NCBI GenBank assembly: GCA_003555415.1
Contig: PWHX01000089.1
Span: 1-5,214, forward strand
DNA: 5,214 nucleotides
DNA from: Syntrophomonadaceae bacterium
GTDB taxonomy: Bacteria; Bacillota; Dethiobacteria; SKNC01
Reading direction: 5' to 3'
The notes below the pieces were generated by a model. The model was not told the DNA's origin, made no database searches, and saw only the letters and a list, made by a program, of their open reading frames with translations. Made by a program: the position numbers and the translations under genes. Positions 1 through 5,214 of this stretch are shown piece after piece (position 1 is the first letter of the stretch; each line of letters opens with the position of its first letter).

Positions 1-2583
1 CTCGTCACGACTTTTTACTTTCTTGTCCATTTTGGCCTTTTTTACTTCTTCTAAAACTTCTTTAAAAAGGGGGCCTGGTTTGTAACCAAGTTCTTTTAAA
101 TCCTCCCCCGTAATAAGGGGAAATTCATATCTTAATCTTTCCAGATATTCCTTAATATACCCCCATACTCTCAAATTATTTGAACAGGCGCTTAAAAATA
201 TCAGGCTTTCCATGGGGAGAGGTTTAAGATATTCATGAACAATACTGGGTTTTACTCCCTTCTCAGCTAGCTTTTGTGATATTTCAGGTGTGGTTTCCAG
301 GGTTAGCAAAACTCTTTTTTTAATATCCCTGGGCAATCTGACCTGATATAAAACAGAATGTATTTCTTTTATATTTTCGTGATAATATAAAGCGCATAGA
401 TAGGGAACCGACTTTTTCAATTTAGTTATCTCAAGACCCTGATGAAAGTAAAACAATACTTTTTGAACCTCTTCAAGGAGGTTAAAAGTATCTATGTCTA
501 TATCTACTTTGGGAAATAAAACCGGCAATAGTTTAAAATCATTTAAACGCTTTATTACTTTTACCGGATCTCTTTCCTGAAAAATTAAGCTTATTTCTTC
601 AAACAAGCGCTCCCTACTTACTTTATTTATAACCCTGTTCTTTAGGGCAATATCTAAGAAAGCCAGGGTTTCTTCCTCTATAATAAAATCATATCTCTGC
701 TCAAAGCGAATCGCCCTTAATATACGCAAGGGATCTTCTACAAAACTTAAATTATATAAAACTCTTATTAATCCCTGCCTTGTATCTTTTAGTCCGTCAA
801 AAAAATCTAAAAAGTTGCCGAATTTTTCTATATTCAAATGAAAGGCCATGGTATTAATGGTAAAATCCCGGCGGAAAAGATCTTGTTTAATAGTACTTAA
901 TTCAACCTGGGGAAGAGCACCAGGTTGTGAGTAGAATTCAGTTCTTGCCGTAGCCAGATCTATCTTCAAGCCATCCCTTAAAACAATTTTTGCTGTGCCA
1001 AACTGCTCAAACAAGTTTATGCTGCCATCTAAAAACCTGTTTAGTTCCCGGGCAAAATCAAGGGCGTTAGGCTCTACAACAATGTCAAGATCATAGTTTT
1101 CCTCTCCTAAAATCAAGTCCCTTACAAACCCACCAACAGCATAAACCCTATAGCCTTGACTGTCGGCTTTTTGCCCAATCAAAAAAAGAAGTCCCTGTAT
1201 TTTTTTAGGTAGCCTGCTGTTTATTAAATAGGTTAAATTATTTACGTTTTCCAACTCTTCCTGGCTACCTCCTTGGGAAATTTCTTTTTCACTTCTATTC
1301 TTATGACGAACTTTTAAAACATCGGAGCGGGAAACTATGCCCAGTATTTTACCCCGGTCATCTGTCACGGGAAGACGTCCGACATCTTTGTCTATCATTT
1401 TTTTTTCTATTTCATTAAGATCTGTATCGGTTCTAATAGTTTCTACTTTCCTGGACATAAACCCTTTTACCGGGGCATGACTTAATCCATGTCGTTTGGC
1501 CTTTTCTAAATCTCTATGGGATATTATTCCCAGGAGCTGTCCTTTTTCGGTAACCGGAAGCCCGCTGTGCCCATAGGTAACCAATAGGTTCCAGGCTTCT
1601 TCTACCGTATCTTTAGGTAATATACTTCTTACGGGATATGACATAATATCCATAGCACTTATAGCAGGCTTTATAATATGATTGATACTTTTTAATATAT
1701 TGTTTTTTAGTTCTAACATATTCACATCTTTTAAAACAGCTGATGCTGCCTTTTCATGTCCTCCACCACCAAAATCATTTATCAGTGATTTCAGATTTAC
1801 CCTGTCTGTTTTGCTTCTTCCTACCAGGTGCACTTTACCCTCCATTTTAACTGCTGCAATAACAAGATCAACATTTTCTATATCCATCATTCTAGAGGTA
1901 ACAAAGGAAAGGCCCCTTATATCTTCCTCCATTTCCGCTGTGGATAAAGCTGTTTTAATTCCCTTGAACTCATAAATTTCTGTGTTATCCATCAGCAGTT
2001 CCAGCAGGTATTTTTGTTGTTCAGTTAAAGGCCTGGTAACAAACTTTCTAATAACAGAAAAATCTAAACCCCGCTCAGCTAAATATTTTAAAACAGTGAT
2101 TTCCCGGGTAGTTGTAGTAGAAAAAGTAAAACTACCTGTATCTTCATATAAACCCAAAGCAAACAGGGTAGCTTCTTGAGGTGTTATTTTTATACCGCCT
2201 CTCATAATTATCTCCATAATTATGGTTACGGTTGCTCCTGTTTCATCAATAAATTTTTCTGCGTTAGTAATTAAATCTCTTGATTCCTCTGCATGGTGAT
2301 CAAAAATGATTTTACGGGGGATTTGCTCAATATAAGTAGCCAAATGTCCCAATCGGGAAACCTGTTGCGTATCTACTACAATAAGTTCTTCTATATCCTG
2401 AACATTCACCTGAGAAATCTTTTCAAATTTAAAAATGTCCTTATATAAAGAAACAAATTCTTTGACGTTTTCATTTAATCTTCCTGATAGCAGAAGTATT
2501 GATTCGGGGTAAAGCTTACTTGCTGCTACAATGCTGGCCAAGCCATCAAAATCTGTATTAATATGGGTAGTTATCACCCGCAT
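1..2583 (-). CDS. DHH-DHHA1 / CBS-CBS / tRNA nucleotidyltransferase multidomain protein (3' end cut by window edge)
   Basis: 861 codons run unbroken from ATG at 2583 to base 1 with no stop, so the C-terminus lies outside, probably by only a few tens of residues. The start is supported by AAGGAGAG (2593-2600), 9 bases upstream. Residues 1-300 are a DHH phosphoesterase: H7, D11 and D13 (HINTDFDG), D71 (VVDTQ), D95-H96-H97, D148 (YEDTGSF), then DHHA1 GGGGH at 272-276. All expected metal ligands are present. Residues about 308-430 are two CBS domains (MSYPV at 314, FMSRKV near 376), a family that binds adenosine nucleotides. Residues about 465-861 are a class II nucleotidyltransferase: GGFVRD at 484-489, catalytic DLD at 498-500, third carboxylate D542, RRDFTINTMA from 571, the base-selecting EDPLR at 616-620, SRER at 656-659, and a C-terminal tRNA-binding body (ITGEDLKELGYKPGP). 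It would add CCA, or only the terminal A, to tRNA in the cytoplasm; sequence alone does not decide which. This architecture is known in anaerobic Firmicutes and related bacteria. The substrate of the DHH half is unknown; nano-RNA or cyclic dinucleotide cleavage are candidates. Confidence 0.93.
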   Translation of the reverse strand, partial: MRVITTHINTDFDGLASIVAASKLYPESILLLSGRLNENVKEFVSLYKDIFKFEKISQVNVQDIEELIVVDTQQVSRLGHLATYIEQIPRKIIFDHHAEESRDLITNAEKFIDETGATVTIIMEIIMRGGIKITPQEATLFALGLYEDTGSFTFSTTTTREITVLKYLAERGLDFSVIRKFVTRPLTEQQKYLLELLMDNTEIYEFKGIKTALSTAEMEEDIRGLSFVTSRMMDIENVDLVIAAVKMEGKVHLVGRSKTDRVNLKSLINDFGGGGHEKAASAVLKDVNMLELKNNILKSINHIIKPAISAMDIMSYPVRSILPKDTVEEAWNLLVTYGHSGLPVTEKGQLLGIISHRDLEKAKRHGLSHAPVKGFMSRKVETIRTDTDLNEIEKKMIDKDVGRLPVTDDRGKILGIVSRSDVLKVRHKNRSEKEISQGGSQEELENVNNLTYLINSRLPKKIQGLLFLIGQKADSQGYRVYAVGGFVRDLILGEENYDLDIVVEPNALDFARELNRFLDGSINLFEQFGTAKIVLRDGLKIDLATARTEFYSQPGALPQVELSTIKQDLFRRDFTINTMAFHLNIEKFGNFLDFFDGLKDTRQGLIRVLYNLSFVEDPLRILRAIRFEQRYDFIIEEETLAFLDIALKNRVINKVSRERLFEEISLIFQERDPVKVIKRLNDFKLLPVLFPKVDIDIDTFNLLEEVQKVLFYFHQGLEITKLKKSVPYLCALYYHENIKEIHSVLYQVRLPRDIKKRVLLTLETTPEISQKLAEKGVKPSIVHEYLKPLPMESLIFLSACSNNLRVWGYIKEYLERLRYEFPLITGEDLKELGYKPGPLFKEVLEEVKKAKMDKKVKSRDE

Positions 2584-2629
2584 TTACTTCAGCTCTCCTT
2601 AACCTTTTCACAACGCATTGGCAAACTAC

Positions 2630-2658
2630 ATTATACCATATATATGTAATTGTTTAAA
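2630..2658 (-). promoter_or_regulatory. Sigma-A-type promoter of the DHH/CBS/nucleotidyltransferase gene
   Basis: Reading the minus strand, a -35 hexamer TTTAAA (2653-2658, 4 of 6 to consensus) is followed by a 17-base spacer and a perfect -10 TATAAT (2630-2635). The bases TGG directly before the -10 make it an extended -10 promoter (TGnTATAAT). Transcription should begin near 2623, giving a leader of about 40 bases before the ATG at 2583. The site lies just downstream of the preceding operon's terminator, so the gene appears to be its own unit. The spacer contains a 10-base AT palindrome (2637-2646), which may be chance. Confidence 0.75.
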
Positions 2659-2685
2659 ATAAAAAAGGAGCAATTATACTGCTCC
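2655..2685 (-). terminator. Rho-independent terminator of the two-gene operon, folded around its stop codon
   Basis: On the minus strand GGAGCA (2680-2685) pairs with TGCTCC (2667-2672) across a 7-base loop, followed by TTTTTTATTTTA (2655-2666). The 6-bp stem is short but has four G-C pairs and an immediate T tract. The TAA stop of the upstream gene (2674-2676) sits inside the loop, so the last codons form part of the stem. It probably ends the operon before the next promoter; the T tract overlaps that promoter's -35 at 2655-2658. Confidence 0.72.
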
Positions 2686-3777
2686 GCTTAATTTTTTCGA
2701 TTCTCTTTTTTGGGACAAAAGATCCAGGAATGCCTCCATACGGGTTATAAAACCAGCCCTTCCTGAATGCTCATCCATTGAAAATGATATTAAGGGTATT
2801 TGATAATCTTTGCTTACTTCGGGTAATATGCTTTGAGCTACTATTTCGGGCGTACAGGTAAAGGGTAGAATATGTACAACGCCATCAAAATTCCTTTGGG
2901 AATACAAAATAGTCTGTCCAACTGATTCAAGACCGTGTCCCCCTACAAAATGGTCTAAATAATTTAAAGCCGCTCTTTTTATTTCTTCAACGTCTTTAGG
3001 TTGGAAAACTTTGGGCAGCAAGTGTTCTTTTATCCAATGACCCAGGTAAATGCTCCTGTCTACCTCTACTCCCATTTCTCCCAGAGTTCTTTCTATTTCC
3101 AGGTTAGCGTAAGGCTCCAGAACCATATATATTTCACCAACTATACCTATTTTAAGGGGTGGTTGTATAAGCTGTTTTTGGTTAACTGAATGTAATAACT
3201 CTTTACCCTCCTCAAGAGCCTGGGCAACCCCGGCAAAAGTCCTGGCATCAACCATTAAAACCTGGGCTTTTTCATAAGCTTTTGTGGTTGCTCCCTTTTC
3301 TTTTTCACTTATACGTATTTTTAAAGAAAGTTTATGCAACTCATCTAAGGCTATTATCTGCTGCCAACCCAGTTGAATTACTTTCCAAATTTCTGTCCAT
3401 GATTTATGGTTTGCAATTCTTTTGATATTAGCTAAAAGACCCCTTAAGCTGCCCTGGGGTGGTTCCAGGACGATAATCTCAGAATTATAACCTAAATCCA
3501 GAAGAACCTCCCTTTGTACTTCAGCATAATAGCCAAAACGGCAGGGACCTGTCCCTCCTGCCATTATAATAGTATCCGCTCCATGTTCCATAGCTTCAAT
3601 AAAATTTCCCATGTTTACTTTTAATGGAAAGCAAGCAAATTCAGGTGAATGTCGTACACCTAAGGTAACCGTTTTTTTAGTTATGGGAGGAGGAACTACT
3701 ACTTCAGTGCCCAGCTCTTCAAATACTGTTTTTAAAGGAATCCAGAGAGGACCCATGTGGGGAAAGGTTACTTTCAT
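2674..3777 (-). CDS. CoA protein activase-like protein (COG3581-like, 2-hydroxyacyl-CoA dehydratase/activase-related)
   Basis: This 367-residue protein belongs to a family annotated as 'CoA protein activase', related to the 2-hydroxyacyl-CoA dehydratase system; its biochemical role is not established. The N-terminal domain has PHMGPLWIPLKTVFEELG (6-23), E46-x-x-C49-FPLK and the glycine-rich TGPCRFGYY with C79. A helical, charged middle follows (about 105-205). A second Rossmann-like part starts at IGIVGEIYMVLEPYAN (210-225). The C-terminal region has PFTCTPE with C308 and the signature DEHSGRAGFITRMEAF (335-350). C49, C79 and C308 are its only cysteines, and each has a counterpart in the upstream protein, which suggests iron-sulfur cluster ligation (inference). 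No signal peptide or membrane segment is visible, so it is probably cytoplasmic. It starts 29 bases after the upstream stop, with AAAGGTGG (3789-3796) as ribosome binding site, and is the second gene of an operon. No ASKHA ATPase domain is fused to it. Confidence 0.85.
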   Translation of the reverse strand: MKVTFPHMGPLWIPLKTVFEELGTEVVVPPPITKKTVTLGVRHSPEFACFPLKVNMGNFIEAMEHGADTIIMAGGTGPCRFGYYAEVQREVLLDLGYNSEIIVLEPPQGSLRGLLANIKRIANHKSWTEIWKVIQLGWQQIIALDELHKLSLKIRISEKEKGATTKAYEKAQVLMVDARTFAGVAQALEEGKELLHSVNQKQLIQPPLKIGIVGEIYMVLEPYANLEIERTLGEMGVEVDRSIYLGHWIKEHLLPKVFQPKDVEEIKRAALNYLDHFVGGHGLESVGQTILYSQRNFDGVVHILPFTCTPEIVAQSILPEVSKDYQIPLISFSMDEHSGRAGFITRMEAFLDLLSQKRESKKLSGAV

Positions 3778-3806
3778 AGAAATCTACACCACCTTTAACC
3801 TTTATA

Positions 3807-4772
3807 TTAAGCCGATTTTTTAAATTTTACCATGTCAATAAAAGCTTCTAAACGAGTTAGCACTCCCGCTTCTCCTGTATGCTCATCTAAAGTTAAAAAT
3901 AACAGGGGCTTTTCCCTTTTTCTTTTGTATGTCCTTTCTATAATTTCACCGATCAATGAATCCGGCCCGCAGCCAAAGGATACTACCACAACAACGCCAT
4001 CAACCATATCATTATCTAATAAATAATATGCTGACCCCATAATTTCTTTACCAAAGGTCCAAAATATATCTTTCCTTAAGTTTTTTATACCTTCGTGATA
4101 TACAGATTCCGGAAGCATTTCACTGGTAACAACATTTACACCCATCTTGTTTAGTTTACCATATATATCCATGCTTATATACGGATCATTTAAATTATAA
4201 GAATGACCCAGTACAGCTATATTAATGTTTGATTTTTCACTGGAATGACTCTTATCCTTTTGATCCAGGCATTCTGCCGGCGTGTATCCTTTTAACAGAT
4301 GTTGTCGATAGTTTTTCAGCTCTTTCATTGCTTTTTTATAGGCCATATATATTTTAAAATAATTACCTGTAAACTTCTTACCTAAATCATAAAGGTCTAA
4401 ATAAAAATCTTTACTCTTTTTAGATAAGTCCTTTTTAAAATCTATGATAGGAGGAAGGTCAGGCATTAAGTTTTTAACCATGTTGGGAAGACCTAAAAAC
4501 TTAGGACACAAATATCTTTTCTTTTCAACACTAACTATACGAGGGATAAAAAGATAGTCTACGTTTTTTTCCCGTAAATTATCCACATGGCCGTAGAAAA
4601 GCTTCACAGGAAGGCAGGTTTCATCTACTGCTACCTTTATGCCTGAATCTAATATTTTTTTGGTAGTTCTATCCGAAAGAACAATTTCAGCTCCTAACTC
4701 CTCAAAATATTTTTTCCATGCAGGAAAGTAATTATAATATAAAAGAGCCCTGGGTACACCTATCCTAGCCAT
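3807..4772 (-). CDS. Acyl-CoA dehydratase activase-related protein (DUF2229/COG3580-like)
   Basis: This 321-residue protein matches the DUF2229 pattern, a domain often found in CoA-substrate enzyme activases and usually annotated only by that link. Visible elements are the N-terminal IGVPRALLYYNYFPAWKKYF (4-23) with EELGAEIVLSDRTTKK (24-39), ETCLPVK with C53, GHVDNL (61-66), PRIVS and YLCPKF with C89, and a lysine-rich helical segment (about 110-180). A second alpha/beta part begins with NIAVLGHSYN (183-192), followed by SFGCGPDS with C268 and the C-terminal signature DEHTGEAGVLTRLEAF (296-311). C53, C89 and C268 align by motif with the three cysteines of the downstream protein. The fourth, C168, lies in the variable middle. 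The start is set by AAGGAGGT (4784-4791), 11 bases upstream, and by the family-typical R-I-G-V-P-R opening. It is first in a two-gene operon. A cytoplasmic Fe-S protein that pairs with its neighbour is likely but unproven; its substrate cannot be told from sequence. Confidence 0.87.
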   Translation of the reverse strand: MARIGVPRALLYYNYFPAWKKYFEELGAEIVLSDRTTKKILDSGIKVAVDETCLPVKLFYGHVDNLREKNVDYLFIPRIVSVEKKRYLCPKFLGLPNMVKNLMPDLPPIIDFKKDLSKKSKDFYLDLYDLGKKFTGNYFKIYMAYKKAMKELKNYRQHLLKGYTPAECLDQKDKSHSSEKSNINIAVLGHSYNLNDPYISMDIYGKLNKMGVNVVTSEMLPESVYHEGIKNLRKDIFWTFGKEIMGSAYYLLDNDMVDGVVVVVSFGCGPDSLIGEIIERTYKRKREKPLLFLTLDEHTGEAGVLTRLEAFIDMVKFKKSA

Positions 4773-4811
4773 TACGCAAATAAACCTCCTTGGATAATAG
4801 CATTTTCAAAA

Positions 4812-4840
4812 ATTTTAACCTTCATATTCTATTTAGTCAA
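4812..4840 (-). promoter_or_regulatory. Sigma-A-type promoter of the two-gene activase-related operon
   Basis: On the minus strand TTGACT (4835-4840, 5 of 6 to consensus) and TAAAAT (4812-4817, 5 of 6) are separated by exactly 17 bases. A very AT-rich stretch (about 4841-4955) lies upstream and could act as an UP element. The expected start near 4805 leaves a leader of only about 33 bases before the ATG at 4772, which is too short for a riboswitch. I see no convincing operator palindrome over the promoter. Confidence 0.75.
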
Positions 4841-4940
4841 ATAATTATCTCTGTAAGAAAATATTGAGAATGTTTTTTTTAAATTATATAATATTTAAGG
4901 AATAATTAGTTCTTTTTTTATTAAAACTTAACATTTCCTT

Positions 4941-4983
4941 ATAAATTAAATTATACAAGCCCTTCACAACCTGGAAGGGCTTG
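4941..4983 (-). terminator. Terminator hairpin after the dodecin gene
   Basis: On the minus strand CAAGCCCTTC (4974-4983) and GAAGGGCTTG (4956-4965) form a perfect 10-bp stem around an 8-base loop, 12 bases past the dodecin stop codon. The tail (4941-4955) reads TATAATTTAATTTAT: T-rich but broken by A's, so it is a less classical tail on a strong stem. On the plus strand the hairpin is followed by CTTTAAAAAAC, so it is not a good terminator in that direction. It separates the dodecin gene from the following operon. Confidence 0.8.
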
Positions 4984-4995
4984 CTTTAAAAAACA

Positions 4996-5202
4996 CTACC
5001 GATCTTTTAGGCCAAAAGCCAGCTTAACATTAGCCTTATATTCTACCAGCTCTCCATCCCGTACCTCGGCAGTCAAATTGTAAACTTCTACGCCTGATAT
5101 ATCTTCTACAGTTTTAGAAGCCCTTTCTACAGCATCTTTAACTGCATCATCCCAGCTTGTAGAAGACTCACCTACTAATTCTATTACTTTAGCCAATGAC
5201 AT
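4996..5202 (-). CDS. Dodecin family protein (variant without the flavin-stacking tryptophan)
   Basis: This 68-residue protein has the full dodecin pattern: KVIELVGESSTSWDDAVKDA (5-24), with the conserved serines and W17, then AVERASKTVEDI (24-35) as the single helix, and two C-terminal strands, ending in YKANVKLAFGL. Dodecins form hollow dodecamers in the cytoplasm that bind flavins (riboflavin, lumichrome, FMN) or, in some subfamilies, other ligands. The usual WFEV, whose Trp stacks on the flavin, is replaced here by G37-V38-E-V. That resembles the Trp-less, SecE2/'calcium dodecin'-like branch, so flavin binding should not be assumed. The ATG at 5202 is preceded by GGAGGT (5209-5214), 6 bases upstream at the very edge of the window. 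Its promoter and any operon partner lie outside. The length is normal for the family, and the hairpin right after the stop closes the unit. Confidence 0.9.
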   Translation of the reverse strand: MSLAKVIELVGESSTSWDDAVKDAVERASKTVEDISGVEVYNLTAEVRDGELVEYKANVKLAFGLKDR

Positions 5203-5214
5203 TATTGAACCTCC

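Noticed and set aside
1..60. The large multidomain gene might be a pseudogene because no stop codon is found
   Set aside because: The frame stays open in one phase to base 1 with all motifs in register, and the C-terminal nucleotidyltransferase region is reached. The missing stop is explained by the window edge.
1682..2179. Two plus-strand open frames opposite the DHH domain (1682-1975 and 1982-2179)
   Set aside because: They lie wholly antisense to a gene with intact family motifs, have low-complexity Ser/Ile/Lys-rich translations and show no recognisable domain.
3001..4026. Short plus-strand open frames at 3001-3189, 3611-3823 and 3832-4026
   Set aside because: All run opposite the two activase-related genes. 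Their compositions reflect the complementary strand, and no family pattern or supporting operon context is visible.
4880..4905. A second -10-like TATAAT on the minus strand within the run of A/T around 4885-4895
   Set aside because: No matching -35 at 16-18 bases upstream. TATAAT-like strings are expected by chance in this AT-rich stretch, and a much better promoter lies closer to the gene.
4773..4995. Possible riboswitch or small RNA in the AT-rich intergenic region
   Set aside because: The mapped promoter leaves only about 33 bases of leader, and the only stable hairpin (4956-4983) sits right behind the dodecin stop and is best read as its terminator. The rest is A/T-rich without paired structure.
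1..5214. Mobile elements, CRISPR arrays, tRNA or rRNA genes, long direct repeats
   Set aside because: None seen on reading both strands. The window is almost fully occupied by four ordinary co-directional genes.

Overview
The window is AT-rich and all of its genes lie on the minus strand. The A+T bias, the strong GGAGG-type Shine-Dalgarno sites, the sigma-A-like promoters and the gene families point to an anaerobic, low-GC Firmicute, probably a clostridial lineage of the Peptococcaceae/Thermoanaerobacterales type. This taxonomic call is inference from gene families, not from a marker gene.

Read in the direction of transcription (right to left), there are four genes in three transcription units. 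(1) At the right edge is a complete 68-residue dodecin-family gene (5202-4996), closed by a strong hairpin at 4956-4983. (2) After a short AT-rich spacer carrying a clear promoter (TTGACT-17-TAAAAT) comes a two-gene operon, 4772-3807 and 3777-2674. It encodes two related proteins of the 'acyl-CoA dehydratase activase-related / CoA protein activase' group (DUF2229/COG3580-like and COG3581-like). A hairpin terminator folds around the stop codon of the second gene. (3) A second promoter (TTTAAA-17-TATAAT with an extended -10 TG) drives a very large multidomain protein that begins at 2583 and is still open at base 1. It comprises a DHH-DHHA1 phosphoesterase, two CBS domains and a class II tRNA nucleotidyltransferase (CCA/A-adding type), with 861 residues visible.

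The three units are not obviously one pathway. The large protein belongs to tRNA 3'-end synthesis or repair, with an attached nucleotide phosphoesterase and an adenylate-sensing module. The dodecin is a small storage or sequestration protein, here lacking the usual flavin-stacking tryptophan. The two-gene operon is the least understood part. Each protein carries a matching set of three well-placed cysteines and the same C-terminal DEHxGxAGxxTRxEAF signature. Together they look like the two subunits of an iron-sulfur reductase or dehydratase-like complex, but no ATPase activase gene is present in the window. There are no tRNA or rRNA genes, mobile elements, CRISPR arrays or long repeats, and no gene-free stretch exceeds about 225 bases.
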